This document shows, in pieces, positions 53,394-62,415 of a stretch of DNA of 64,000 bases. Under the pieces are notes generated by a model. The model made no database searches, was not told the origin of the DNA, and saw nothing but the letters and a program-made list of their open reading frames with translations. The translations under genes were made by a program, and so were the position numbers. This stretch comes from PMG-095 sp037200885 (GTDB lineage: Bacteria > Myxococcota_A > Polyangia > Polyangiales > Polyangiaceae): contig JBBCIN010000003.1 of the NCBI GenBank assembly GCA_037200885.1, positions 1,922,001 through 1,986,000 on the forward strand, written 5' to 3'. Position 1 is the stretch's first letter; the number at the start of each line of letters is the position of its first letter.

Positions 53394-54562
53394 GTGTAGC
53401 GAGGCACAAGAGCTTCGAGTTTTCGCATCGCACGCGGCTGGTGGTCGGGGCCGGTGTCTGGCTCAAGGCGCTGGCGGAGGCACGCACCTGCGGCAGCCAT
53501 GCCTTACTCGTGACCGGCGCGGCCTCGCTCACGCGGTTCGGCTTGCACCCGATTTTGCAGGCGGAAGCCGACCGGCTCGGTCTACGGCTCAGCCATTTCG
53601 CCGTGTCGCGCGAGCCGGACGTAGAGCTCGCCGATCAGGCGGCAGCTTTGGCGCGCTCGAGCGCTGTCTCATCGGTGCTCGGGATCGGTGGCGGCAGCGC
53701 TCTGGACGTAGCCAAGGCGGCGGCCGCGCTAGCCACCAATCCGGGCTCTGCCCGTGACTACCTCGAAGGGCTACCGGGGCCTGGGCCGAAAGCGTTGACC
53801 GCGCCGCCTCTGCCGGTCACCTGTGTGCCGACGACGGCCGGCACGGGCTCTGAAGTGACCAAGAACGCCGTTCTGCAAGTCGCGGACCTGCAGGTCAAGC
53901 GCAGCATGCGCTCCGAGCTGCTCTTCCCGCAAAGTGCGTTCGTCGATCCGACGCTTTCCGGACGGGCTCCGCGCAGCGTGCGCGCAGGCCCGGGTTTCGA
54001 TGCGCTGACGCACCTAATCGAAGCGTTTTGCTCGAGCAACGCCTCACCACTGACCGACGCTTTGGCCGAGGACGGCATTTTGCGCGCGATTCATGGGCTG
54101 CAAAACCTGGCCAAGGGCAGCGCCGGCGAGCCGGAAGCGTACGATCTGGCGATCGCCTCGACGCTCGGTGGGATCTGTCTCGCCAACGCAGGCCTGGGCG
54201 CGGCACACGGGTTGATCGCGCCGCTCGGCGGCATGTACCCCAACATTCCACACGGGGCAGGCCTCGCCTGTCTCTTGCCCGCAACGCTTATGATCAATGG
54301 CGCGGCGGCTTCGGCCTCGCCCGTAGCGAGCGCCCGCTTGCTCGAGCTCTGGCAGCTCCTCGGGCTGGACAGCGCGAGCCAAGCCGCGCGCCTGCTCATT
54401 GATTTGCGCGTCGCACTCGCCCTGCCTGGGCTCGCGAGCTATGGGCCAATCGACGTCGAGCGCGTGATCAAGAGCCCCAGTGGTAGCTTGAAGACGAATC
54501 CCGTCCCGCTCGCTCAACACGAGCTGCGCGAGCTGCTCGAGTTGGCATTGAGCACGCCCTAA
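53390..54562 (+). CDS. iron-containing alcohol dehydrogenase
   Basis: This 390-residue enzyme is a group III (iron-type) alcohol dehydrogenase such as FucO. The nucleotide motif is GIGGGSALDVAKA. Metal ligands appear as D and H in GPGFDALTHLIEAF and two His in AAHGLIAPLGGMYPNIPHG. PTTAGTGSEVTKNAV is also typical. All ligands are present, so it should be active; the alcohol or aldehyde substrate is unknown. It is translationally coupled to the LsrG-like gene and followed after 4 bases by the phosphoesterase gene. Confidence 0.93.
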   Translation: MSVARHKSFEFSHRTRLVVGAGVWLKALAEARTCGSHALLVTGAASLTRFGLHPILQAEADRLGLRLSHFAVSREPDVELADQAAALARSSAVSSVLGIGGGSALDVAKAAAALATNPGSARDYLEGLPGPGPKALTAPPLPVTCVPTTAGTGSEVTKNAVLQVADLQVKRSMRSELLFPQSAFVDPTLSGRAPRSVRAGPGFDALTHLIEAFCSSNASPLTDALAEDGILRAIHGLQNLAKGSAGEPEAYDLAIASTLGGICLANAGLGAAHGLIAPLGGMYPNIPHGAGLACLLPATLMINGAAASASPVASARLLELWQLLGLDSASQAARLLIDLRVALALPGLASYGPIDVERVIKSPSGSLKTNPVPLAQHELRELLELALSTP

Positions 54563-54566
54563 GTCG

Positions 54567-55619
54567 ATGCCGCGCTGGCTTGCCTGCACCCTGCTCCTGG
54601 GCGCTGCCTGTGGTCGGACCCCCGAGCCTGCCCCCGTGGAGCGCGCGGCGGCAGCAGTCGTGTCGGCGCCGCAGAAGCCGGCGACGAGCGCCGATACGGG
54701 CAGCATTGCTCCAGCCGATCTGCCCGGGAAAAAAGCCGATCACGGCGCGCCTGGCTCGAAAATCAAGCACGTGATCGTGATCGCCATGGAGAACCACGAC
54801 GCGGATCAGATCTACGCCGATCCGGTGAACGCGCCTTACATTCGTTCACTCGTCGAGAGCTACGCGCACGCCGAAAATTTCGACGATGAACTGCCGCTCG
54901 AAATTCCGAGTGAGGGCCACTACGTTTGGATGGAGTCCGGCACGCACCAATTCTCGGATGCGCTATTCGACGACGATTCACCGCCATCACCCGCCGTCAG
55001 CACCGGCAGCAACCAGCACCTCGTTCGACAAATCAAGAACGCCGACACCGGGTTGTCTTGGATGACCTACCAAGAAGGCATGAACGAAGAGACCGGCGCG
55101 TGCCCAATCCACCGCTCGGGTTTCTACGTACCCAAGCACAATCCGTTCGTGTTCTTTCGCGACGTCGCTGGCGATCCACCCGCCACGGACACGCCCTACT
55201 GCGCCGCGCACCACAAGCCGTATTCCGCCCTGCAGGCGGACCTGACGGGCGAGCTCGCAAGCTACGTGTTCATCACGCCGGACGAGTGCCACGACATGCA
55301 CGGCCAACGTGGTTGCCCGGAAGAGAATCCCATCCGCACTGGCGATCAATGGCTGAAAGCCGAACTCCCGCGGCTGATCGCCTACGCCGCGGAGCATCAC
55401 GCGGTGATCTTCATCACCTTCGATGAAGGCGGGTCGACACCAAAGCTGCCGTTCATCGCCGTTGGCACCATGGTCAAACCACATTACGCGGGCACGGAGC
55501 GCTACTCGCACAGCTCCCAGCTCAAATCCGTGGAGCTGATCTTGGGCTTGGAGCCGCTGCCCCGCGTGGCAAATTCCAATGACCTCTCCGACTTGTTCAA
55601 GGCAGGAGCCTATCCGTGA
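54567..55619 (+). CDS. exported phosphoesterase-family lipoprotein
   Basis: This 350-residue protein has a signal peptide with lipobox GAAC (about residue 15). Its body resembles the phosphoesterase family of phospholipase C and acid phosphatase AcpA: HVIVIAMENHDADQIY near the start, PYIRSLVESYAHAENF, then SYVFITPDECHDMHG and VIFITFDEGGSTPKL with the metal-binding Asp, Glu and His. It should sit on the outside of the inner or on the outer membrane and cleave a phosphoester. Its stop overlaps the GTG of the aminotransferase. Confidence 0.85.
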   Translation: MPRWLACTLLLGAACGRTPEPAPVERAAAAVVSAPQKPATSADTGSIAPADLPGKKADHGAPGSKIKHVIVIAMENHDADQIYADPVNAPYIRSLVESYAHAENFDDELPLEIPSEGHYVWMESGTHQFSDALFDDDSPPSPAVSTGSNQHLVRQIKNADTGLSWMTYQEGMNEETGACPIHRSGFYVPKHNPFVFFRDVAGDPPATDTPYCAAHHKPYSALQADLTGELASYVFITPDECHDMHGQRGCPEENPIRTGDQWLKAELPRLIAYAAEHHAVIFITFDEGGSTPKLPFIAVGTMVKPHYAGTERYSHSSQLKSVELILGLEPLPRVANSNDLSDLFKAGAYP

Positions 55620-56803
55620 CCATCGCCACTCGCAGTCCCTTTTCGCGACACTTCAGCCTCAATCCGAACGTGATCTACTTGAACCACGGGGCGTTCGGCG
55701 CGTGTCCGCTGTTCGTGCAAGCCAAGCAGCTCGAGTTTCGCGAGCGGATGGAACACAACCCTTGTCACTTCTTCTTGCGCGAACTCGAGCGCCTGCTGGA
55801 CGACACGCGCGCCGTGCTCGCCCCTTTCCTCGGCGGGCGCCCGGAGGATTTGGCCTTCGTGCCCAACGCGACTGCCGGCGTGAACACGGTGCTTAGCGCG
55901 CTGGAGCTCGAGGCCGGCGCCGAAATCGTGATCAACGATCACACCTATCCGGCGTGTGCAAACGCCGTTCGATATTGGGCCGCGCGACGCTCGCATCAGG
56001 TGCGCGTCGCGAAGCTTCCCTTCCCCTTGGCGTCCGGAGAAGAGCTCGGTCAAGCCATCCTCGCCCAAGTCACGGCGCGAACCCGCTTGGTCTTGCTCGA
56101 TCACGTCACGAGCCCGAGTGGCCTCATCACGCCGCTCGAAAGCCTCGTATCTACGCTGCACGAGCGCGGGATCGACACCCTGGTCGACGGCGCGCACGGG
56201 CCAGGCATGCTGCCGCTGGATCTGGAGCGGTTGGGCGCAGCGTACTACACGGGCAATTTACACAAATGGGGCTGCGCGCCGAAGGGTGCCGCATTCCTCT
56301 GGGTTCGTCGCGATCGCCAAGCCTTGATCCATCCCTTGGTGATCAGCCACGGCTGGGCCGCACCGCGTCGCGATCGCTCACGCTTCCTGCTCGAGTTCGA
56401 CTGGCCCGGCACCTTGGATGCAAGCGCGATCTTGAGCATCCCCGCCGCGCTCTCGTTCCTCGGCGGCCTGTTCGAAGGCGGATTTCCCGCGCTCTACGCC
56501 CACAACCACGCCTTGGCTCTGACGGGCCGCGACACGCTGTGCAAAGCCCTCGGCACGGTGCCCCCCTGCCCCGACTCCCTGCTCGGCTCGCTCGCGGTCG
56601 CGCTGTTCCCCGAAGTCACTCCCAAGGTTCCGACCCCGGACGCACTCTACAACGCGCTCGTCGCGCGCGGCATCGAAGTTCCGATCGTACCGCTCCCCGG
56701 CTACCCCTCGGGCTTCGTGCGCATCGCGGCACAGGTCTACAACTCGCCGAGCGAGTTCGTGGTACTGGCTGAAGCGCTACGCGAGGAGCTCGGGCTCGAG
56801 TAA
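55616..56803 (+). CDS. class V aminotransferase (isopenicillin N epimerase-like)
   Basis: This 395-residue PLP enzyme belongs to the class V aminotransferase/cysteine desulfurase group. The start VIYLNHGAFGACPLFVQ and the later DTLVDGAHGPGMLPLDLE fit the isopenicillin N epimerase-like branch, and the PLP-binding Lys is in YYTGNLHKWGCAPKG. The GTG at 55616 overlaps the TGA of the gene before it. With the LsrG-like, dehydrogenase and phosphoesterase genes it forms a coupled unit whose substrate is unknown. Confidence 0.9.
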   Translation: MTIATRSPFSRHFSLNPNVIYLNHGAFGACPLFVQAKQLEFRERMEHNPCHFFLRELERLLDDTRAVLAPFLGGRPEDLAFVPNATAGVNTVLSALELEAGAEIVINDHTYPACANAVRYWAARRSHQVRVAKLPFPLASGEELGQAILAQVTARTRLVLLDHVTSPSGLITPLESLVSTLHERGIDTLVDGAHGPGMLPLDLERLGAAYYTGNLHKWGCAPKGAAFLWVRRDRQALIHPLVISHGWAAPRRDRSRFLLEFDWPGTLDASAILSIPAALSFLGGLFEGGFPALYAHNHALALTGRDTLCKALGTVPPCPDSLLGSLAVALFPEVTPKVPTPDALYNALVARGIEVPIVPLPGYPSGFVRIAAQVYNSPSEFVVLAEALREELGLE

Positions 56804-57126
56804 TCGAGATGTGGTAAAGCTGCACCTGGGCTGCCAGGATTTGAGCATTGGCGAGGTGACTTGCGCGTGCCGCGGCATCGGCCCAAACACGCCGAGCGGG
56901 ACTTGGGCCTGCAGCTACGACATCGGCCCGTAAAACCAGCACGCCCCGGTGCGCATCGCGCGCCGCGTGAATTGCCTAGCGGCTGGAGGAGCGGGGGCTG
57001 ATTCGGTTCACGGAGGCGCCTGCGAGCCGGTGATGCACGGCTGCGCAAGCGGTTCCCACCCAGCGATGAACGAAGACCGAGTCGTATCGACTTGGGTTGG
57101 GCAAGCGACTCGCGCTGCGCCCAGGC
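56804..57126. other. region between the aminotransferase gene and glyQ
   Basis: These 323 bases between two convergent genes hold the Cys-rich remnant listed separately at 56811-56933 and otherwise nothing that I can identify. Confidence 0.5.
56811..56933 (+). pseudogene. possible remnant of a Cys-rich secreted protein
   Basis: A 40-residue frame from GTG 56811 reads as the C-terminal end of a Cys-rich exported protein: GCQDLSIGEVTCACRGIGPN and TWACSYDIGP before TAA. The CxC and Trp pattern resembles Cys-rich repeats of myxobacterial secreted proteins, from memory. There is no upstream part or signal, so this is most likely a relic. It could also be chance. Confidence 0.35.
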
Positions 57127-58032
57127 CTACTCCGCCGCTTTGCTGGCCTGCGCGAGCAACGGAAACCCGAGCGCCTCGCGTTGTGCGAGGTAGGCCTCGG
57201 CCACCGAGCGCGCCAGCGTGCGGACGCGCAGGATGTAGCGTTGGCGTTCGGTGACGCTGATCGCGCCGCGGGCGTCGAGGACGTTGAAGGCGTGGGCGGC
57301 TTTGACGATGAAGTCGTACGCGGGCAAGACCAGCTTTTTGAGCGGATCTTCGTCGCGCCCGAGCAGACGCTTGGCTTCGGTCTCGTTCTTGTCGAACGCG
57401 GCGAAGTGAGCGGCCGCGTCGGCTTCCTCGAAATTGTAGGTCGACCACTCCCACTCCGCGCGCTTGTACAGCTCACCGAAGGAGACGTGGGCGTTGTATT
57501 TGAGGTCATACATCGTATCGACGTCTTGCAAATACATGGCGATGCGGCCGAGGCCATACGTGAGCTCACCGCTCACGGGCTTGCAGTCGAAGCCGCCGGC
57601 TTGTTGAAAGTAGGTGAACTGACTGATCTCGAGGCCGTCGAGCCAGACCTGCCAACCAAGGCCCCACGCGCCCAAGGTGGGGCTCTCCCAGTCGTCTTCG
57701 ATGAAGCGGACGTCGTGATCGAGGGGCTTGGTTCCAATCGCCTCGAGCGACTCGAGGTACAGGTCCTGGATGTTGATCGGGCTCGGCTTCAAGATGACTT
57801 GGAATTGATCGAACTGCTGCAAGCGGTTCGGATTGTCACCGTAGCGCCCATCCGTCGGACGGCGCGAGGGCTCGACGTAAGCCGCGTTCCAAGGTTCCGG
57901 ACCCAGCGCTCGCAAGAAGGTGGCGGGGTTGTAGGTGCCAGCGCCTACTTCTGAGTTGTACGGCTGAACGATGAGGCAGCCGCGCTCCGCCCAGAAGCGT
58001 TGCAGGGTCAGAATGATGTCCTGGAAGTACAT
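57127..58032 (-). CDS. glyQ: glycyl-tRNA synthetase alpha subunit
   Basis: GlyQ is the catalytic alpha subunit of the two-subunit bacterial glycyl-tRNA synthetase. The 301-residue protein has the whole family pattern, starting MYFQDIILTLQRFWAERGC, then QPYNSEVGAGTYNPATFLR, PTDGRYGDNPNRLQ, and GWQVWLDGLEISQFTYFQQ. The length is normal. The beta-subunit gene glyS, often adjacent, is not in this window; downstream is the convergent aminotransferase gene. Confidence 0.97.
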   Translation of the reverse strand: MYFQDIILTLQRFWAERGCLIVQPYNSEVGAGTYNPATFLRALGPEPWNAAYVEPSRRPTDGRYGDNPNRLQQFDQFQVILKPSPINIQDLYLESLEAIGTKPLDHDVRFIEDDWESPTLGAWGLGWQVWLDGLEISQFTYFQQAGGFDCKPVSGELTYGLGRIAMYLQDVDTMYDLKYNAHVSFGELYKRAEWEWSTYNFEEADAAAHFAAFDKNETEAKRLLGRDEDPLKKLVLPAYDFIVKAAHAFNVLDARGAISVTERQRYILRVRTLARSVAEAYLAQREALGFPLLAQASKAAE

Positions 58033-58078
58033 GGCGGGCGGAGATTACCTGTTTTTCCGCCGTGTGCACGCCGCGGAT

Positions 58079-58987
58079 CTATGGCTTCTTCGATTTGCTG
58101 GGCGCCTTCGAAGGTCTCGCCGCCGGCGTCTTCGAGACTCTCGATGTGGCGGGTGCTTTCGACGTCCGCGCAGCCGGTGCCTTCGACGTTTTCGGCTCGG
58201 GCTTCTTCGACTTGCTGGCGGCTCCCCGAGCGCTCATAGGCTTCGGTGCCGCGATCGACGCGCGAATCGCAGAGAGGTCGGGCTGCTCTCGACCGTCCAA
58301 GGTAGCGCGCAGGGCTTCGGCAAATAGCGGTCCGAGTACCTCGTGCTTCAGGTAGGCGTACGCGCTCTGCCAATTTTGGGCCGCGATGCGTTCGCCCCAC
58401 TCGGCGATCCCTGAAGGATCGTAGTCCAAACGGCGCAAGCGCAAATAGCCAAAGTCAGCCGTCGCTACCAGCGGCGGAGACTTCTCTGCTTCTTCGAGGT
58501 CGCCGCCAACCAGGGCTACGTTGCTCTGTGATAGCGCGGCGTACACGTCATCCGAGAACCAAGAGGGATGTCGAAACTCCATCGCGGCGCGACGCCCCTC
58601 GGGCAAGCAGGCCAAAAACTCCCGCAGTACAGCCAGATCTTTCTTTAGAAATGGCGGTGTCTGGAACAGCACCGGCCCGAGCTTTTGCCCGAGCACGTCC
58701 ACGACGCCAAATAGGTGCGCCACGTCTTCGCTCACCTCGATCAGCTTTTTCTGGTGGGTGATGCGCCGACTTGCCTTGACCGCGAAGCAGAATGAATCCG
58801 GCACTTCGTCGCGCCACGCGGCGACCGTGTCCGGATTGGGCATTCGGTAAAACGTGTTGTTGATCTCGACCGTGGCCAACCGCGACGCGTAGAAACGAAG
58901 CATCTGTGCGCCGGGGAGCGCTTCCGGATAGAAGCGTCCACACCACTCGGGGTAGCTGAATCCGCTCGTGCCCGTGAAGATTTGCAT
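58079..58987 (-). CDS. DUF72 protein with Lys/Ala/Pro-rich tail
   Basis: This 302-residue protein has a DUF72 (YecE-like, TIM-barrel) domain over about residues 1-225: FTGTSGFSYPEWCGRFYPE near the start, then ATVEINNTFYRMP, FAVKASRRITHQKKL, LGPVLFQTPPF and MEFRHPSWF. The function of the family is unknown. The last 60 or so residues repeat SKAP-, SKTP- and SKKP-like units and are basic and disordered, which suggests nucleic acid binding. ATG 58987 was chosen over 59008 because the family begins MQIFTGTSG. Confidence 0.88.
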   Translation of the reverse strand: MQIFTGTSGFSYPEWCGRFYPEALPGAQMLRFYASRLATVEINNTFYRMPNPDTVAAWRDEVPDSFCFAVKASRRITHQKKLIEVSEDVAHLFGVVDVLGQKLGPVLFQTPPFLKKDLAVLREFLACLPEGRRAAMEFRHPSWFSDDVYAALSQSNVALVGGDLEEAEKSPPLVATADFGYLRLRRLDYDPSGIAEWGERIAAQNWQSAYAYLKHEVLGPLFAEALRATLDGREQPDLSAIRASIAAPKPMSARGAASKSKKPEPKTSKAPAARTSKAPATSRVSKTPAARPSKAPSKSKKP

Positions 58988-59223
58988 CGAGGCTCCAGTT
59001 GCGCACACTAACCGAACCCGGTTCCAGTGAGGCGCTAATCACGTGTTCAAGCGTCTACTCGGGGGGGAATCCACGCGCCGTGCGAGATGAACGCGTCCGG
59101 CAGGGCGGCCGAACGTTTGCCAGCGCGCGGAGGCCTGGACGACGACCGCACTTTGGTGCGACCCTACGCGAGGGACTACGCGGACCTCGAAATCGTTTCG
59201 ACACGCAGGAGACTTGGGCTTAA

Positions 59224-60783
59224 GTGAGTGAAACGGTGAGCGCCGGACTCGAACCCGGACTGATCATTGGCTCGCGCTACCGCGTCGAGGAACGCCTCGC
59301 GGTTGAAAGCGAGCCCGTTGGTTACTCAGCGGTCGATACCGAGACCCAGCTGCCCGTGCTGGTTCTAGAGGTCAGTGTGGCCGTCGCCAAGCTTCTCGCC
59401 AAGGGCAAGGATCTTGCGCACCGGCATCTCGCCAACGTCCTCGGCGTGGTCGAATTCGAGGGTAAGCAATTCGTCGTCAGCGAGCAGCTGAGGGGCGAAA
59501 CGCTCAGCCAACGACTGGCAGAGATCAGCAGCAAAGCCCCGGTCGATGCAGTCCGCTCCGCTCTGCGAGTTGCAGATGCTTTGTCCTCTTTGCATGAAGC
59601 GGGCGGCGCGCACGGCACCGTGCACCCGAGCAATGTGGTCCTGACTCCAGAGGGCCGAGATGGCCCGGTACTGGTGTTCGGACCGATTTCCAGTGGCGAT
59701 TCCGCGTTCCGTCAGCCGGAATGGGAGGTCGGCGATTCTGCCTCGGAACCCGACGACAGCTGGGGCGCCGCGGCGTTGCTATTTCTAATGCTGGTCGGCG
59801 AACCGCCGGCCCGCGCTGGCTACGAATCAGAGACCGCGCTCGCCGACGCAGGCGTGCTCGATCCCGTGCTGCGGGTCGCGCTGTATCACGCACTCGCGCG
59901 TGATCTCGGCGTGCGAAGTCATGATTTGCGTCCGCTCAAGCGCGAGCTCGCGCGTTGGTTCGTGGAGCACGCGGGTGAAGAACCGATCGCCCCCGGTCCG
60001 CATTCCACTTCACCACCGCCACTACCGCCCAGCGTGCGTCCGAGTGAACCGCCACGCATCTCGCAGCTGCCGCGCCGAAGCCTGGCCGCTCCGCCGCCCA
60101 AGAAAAAGCCTTCCAAATTGCTGATGCTGGCCTCTTTCGGGGTCGCGGTCGGTTTGATCGTCGGCTGGACGTTCTCGACCATGCGCTCCAAGACCAACGT
60201 CAAAGTGATCGAGGTTCAGAAGCCGCAAGCGGCAGCGCAAGCGGAGCCCAAGAAGGAGATCGATCTCTCGGAAGTGCCCGTGAACGGCCAGAGTGAGACC
60301 GCGAGCACTGACAAAGCTGGTTCATGCGTCTCCGGCTATTTGCCCAAGGGCACCTTCGAGAAGGCGCCGGACATGAGCTGGGTGTGCGAAGAGAGCGACC
60401 CGCGCACGGGCGCCGAAAAGCTGCGCGTCGCCGTGATCAACGGCGGCAAGGGCGGCGTCACCGACGCGATGAAAATCTTCGCGCGCATCGGCTGGTACGA
60501 CATGGCAGCCTTCGCGGTCGTTCGCGCGGGCTGCTGCGAGAACGCGAAGCCCCTCAGCTTACCTGCGCCCAGCAGCGGCTGTACGGCGATGGATGATTCG
60601 CTGCGCGAGATCGGCAGCGCGGTCGTTGCCTCACGCAGCTACGACGAGCCGATGAAGGCGTACACCACGGCCATTCATTGCGAAATGAACGCCGGCAAGG
60701 GAGCCGCCCTGCGCCATGCCGCACGCCCCGCGAATGGCGAAGACAGCGCGTTCGGTGAGCTCGTGCACGCGGTTCAACCGTAG
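59224..60783 (+). CDS. membrane-anchored Ser/Thr pseudokinase
   Basis: This 519-residue protein has a kinase-like N-terminal domain (about 15-250) with the P-loop region RYRVEERLAVES and a helical C-lobe. The catalytic residues are lost. The region of the VAIK Lys is VLVLEVSVA. HRD is replaced by HGTVHPSNV (130-138). DFG is replaced by VFGP (151-154). A Pro-rich linker leads to one membrane helix (about 300-320) and an extracytoplasmic domain with Cys (CVSGYLPK, WVCEESD, AGCCENAK). It is probably a sensor or scaffold. GTG 59224 is the likely start. Confidence 0.8.
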   Translation: MSETVSAGLEPGLIIGSRYRVEERLAVESEPVGYSAVDTETQLPVLVLEVSVAVAKLLAKGKDLAHRHLANVLGVVEFEGKQFVVSEQLRGETLSQRLAEISSKAPVDAVRSALRVADALSSLHEAGGAHGTVHPSNVVLTPEGRDGPVLVFGPISSGDSAFRQPEWEVGDSASEPDDSWGAAALLFLMLVGEPPARAGYESETALADAGVLDPVLRVALYHALARDLGVRSHDLRPLKRELARWFVEHAGEEPIAPGPHSTSPPPLPPSVRPSEPPRISQLPRRSLAAPPPKKKPSKLLMLASFGVAVGLIVGWTFSTMRSKTNVKVIEVQKPQAAAQAEPKKEIDLSEVPVNGQSETASTDKAGSCVSGYLPKGTFEKAPDMSWVCEESDPRTGAEKLRVAVINGGKGGVTDAMKIFARIGWYDMAAFAVVRAGCCENAKPLSLPAPSSGCTAMDDSLREIGSAVVASRSYDEPMKAYTTAIHCEMNAGKGAALRHAARPANGEDSAFGELVHAVQP

Positions 60784-60825
60784 TCGATCGACAACGTTCG
60801 CGAGCCCGGTCGAGGCGAAGTCCGC

Positions 60826-61119
60826 GTGTCCGAAATTCTGGTCGTCGCGTCGAGCCTGACCTTGAACGCGCTCTTGCCTTATCTGATCGTGCGCCGCGAT
60901 CTGCGAGCCCTCTCGGGCGAGCGCCTGGCTCGCGCCTGGACCGATGCCAGCTTCTTGTCTGCCGTGGTCGCCTTCGGCCCGCTCTCCCTACCGGTGCACT
61001 TTGGCAAAACGCGACGTTCGCTGACCGGTTTTGGCCTGGGAGTCGGTCTAGGCGTGCTCTCACTGGCAGCCCAGGCGTTGGCCGTGGCGCTATTGAGCGC
61101 CGCGTTGGGCCTGGATTAG
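60826..61119 (+). CDS. small membrane protein
   Basis: This 97-residue protein has about three hydrophobic stretches (ILVVASSLTLNALLPYLIV, ASFLSAVVAFGPLSL, FGLGVGLGVLSLAAQALAVA) and little else. GTG 60826 is the likely start. It follows the pseudokinase gene by 42 bases on the same strand and may be co-expressed. No family is recognised. Confidence 0.5.
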   Translation: MSEILVVASSLTLNALLPYLIVRRDLRALSGERLARAWTDASFLSAVVAFGPLSLPVHFGKTRRSLTGFGLGVGLGVLSLAAQALAVALLSAALGLD

Positions 61120-61128
61120 CCTGAATTC

Positions 61129-61295
61129 AGTCCCCGTACACTTGCCCGTACCCGTTGCCTTATCTCCTCTATCTGATTTTTTGGCTGCCCCTCGGCAGCT
61201 CGCATGCACCAGTGCGGAGCGACTCGAGGCACCCTTCGTCGTTCTGAGGGACTCAGAAGTCGGCACGGGGACGGGCGCGGCACGTTTACGGGACT
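61129..61295. repeat. nested inverted-repeat intergenic element
   Basis: An imperfect long inverted repeat has one arm at 61129-61159 (AGTCCCCGTACACTTGCC and on) and the other at 61262-61295. The reverse complement of the second begins AGTCCCGTAAACGTGCC. Between them are two perfect hairpins: GCTGCC-CCTC-GGCAGC (61184-61199) and TTCTGAG-GGA-CTCAGAA (61242-61258). The 165-base unit could be a small repeat element or a structured RNA. I see no terminator T-run in the right place. It lies between the small membrane gene and the MoxR gene. Confidence 0.6.
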
Positions 61296-61407
61296 AACGA
61301 TAGTTCAGGCGCAGCCTTCCGAGCCGAGCCCGGAATAAGCGTGGTTTGGTAATTGTCTCCCGCGCGCCCGCCGCGCTAGAAGCGGGTGCTCGCCCCCCAG
61401 GAAAATC

Positions 61408-62394
61408 ATGCAGGACGTACGCGCGCTCAATGAACTCGTGGCCAAGGAAAGCGCCTTCGTGGACGACCTGATGGCCGAAATTGGCAAGGTCATCGTCGGT
61501 CAAACTTACATGATCGAGCGCATCTTGATCGGCCTTCTGACCGGCGGGCACGTGCTGCTCGAGGGCGTCCCAGGCCTAGCCAAGACGCTCACCGTTCGCA
61601 CGATTTGCAACGCCATTCACGCGAAGTTCGCGCGTGTGCAGTTCACGCCCGACCTACTGCCTGCGGATCTGATCGGCACCGTCATCTACGATCAGAAGAC
61701 GGGCCAGTTCAGCTCCAAGCTCGGTCCGATTTTTGCGAATCTGGTGCTGGCGGATGAAATCAACCGCGCGCCGGCCAAGGTGCAAAGCGCGCTGCTCGAG
61801 GCCATGCAAGAGCGCCAGGTCACGATCGGAGACAAGAGCTATCCCTTGCCCGATCCGTTCATCGTGATGGCCACGCAGAACCCAATCGAGCAAGAGGGCA
61901 CCTACCCGCTGCCCGAAGCTCAAATCGATCGATTCATGCTCATGGTCAAGGTCGGTTACCCCTCCCGTGAGGAGGAGCGCTTGGTCATGGATCGCATGAC
62001 CTCGGTGGTTCACACCACCGCCACGTCGAAGACCTCCCCCGAGCAACTGCTCGAGGCGCGCAAGGTCGTGCGCGACGTTTACATGGACGATCGCGTCAAG
62101 GATTACATCGTGGACGTGGTGTTTGCCACACGTGAGCCTCAGAAAAAGGGCATGAAAGATCTGGCTCCTTTGATCGAATATGGGGCCAGCCCGCGCGCGA
62201 GCATCGCCCTCAATTTGGCGGCGCGCGCCCACGCCTTCTTGCGCCACCGCGGCTACGTCACGCCCGAAGACGTGAAGGCCATCGGCCCGGATGTGCTCCG
62301 CCACCGCGTGGTGTTGAGCTACGAAGCGGAGGCGGAAGAAGTCACGGCAGAAGACATCGTGCGCCGCGTTTTCGAGGTCGTCGAGGTTCCCTGA
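61408..62394 (+). CDS. MoxR family AAA+ ATPase
   Basis: MoxR ATPases act as chaperones for metal insertion or assembly of von Willebrand (VWA) domain proteins. This 328-residue protein has the P-loop GVPGLAKT at residue 53, Walker B LVLADEINRAPAKVQSALLE, the MQERQVTIGD segment, and QNPIEQEGTYPLPEAQIDRF. It is the first gene of an operon with DUF58 21 bases downstream. The family pairs with such partners widely. Confidence 0.97.
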   Translation: MQDVRALNELVAKESAFVDDLMAEIGKVIVGQTYMIERILIGLLTGGHVLLEGVPGLAKTLTVRTICNAIHAKFARVQFTPDLLPADLIGTVIYDQKTGQFSSKLGPIFANLVLADEINRAPAKVQSALLEAMQERQVTIGDKSYPLPDPFIVMATQNPIEQEGTYPLPEAQIDRFMLMVKVGYPSREEERLVMDRMTSVVHTTATSKTSPEQLLEARKVVRDVYMDDRVKDYIVDVVFATREPQKKGMKDLAPLIEYGASPRASIALNLAARAHAFLRHRGYVTPEDVKAIGPDVLRHRVVLSYEAEAEEVTAEDIVRRVFEVVEVP

Positions 62395-62415
62395 GGGTCT
62401 CCGTTTGCTCCCCTC

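Noticed and set aside
61184..61199. GCTGCC/GGCAGC hairpin as a terminator
   Set aside because: The T-run lies before the stem on the plus strand, and on the minus strand the stem is followed by A. It was kept only as part of the repeat element.
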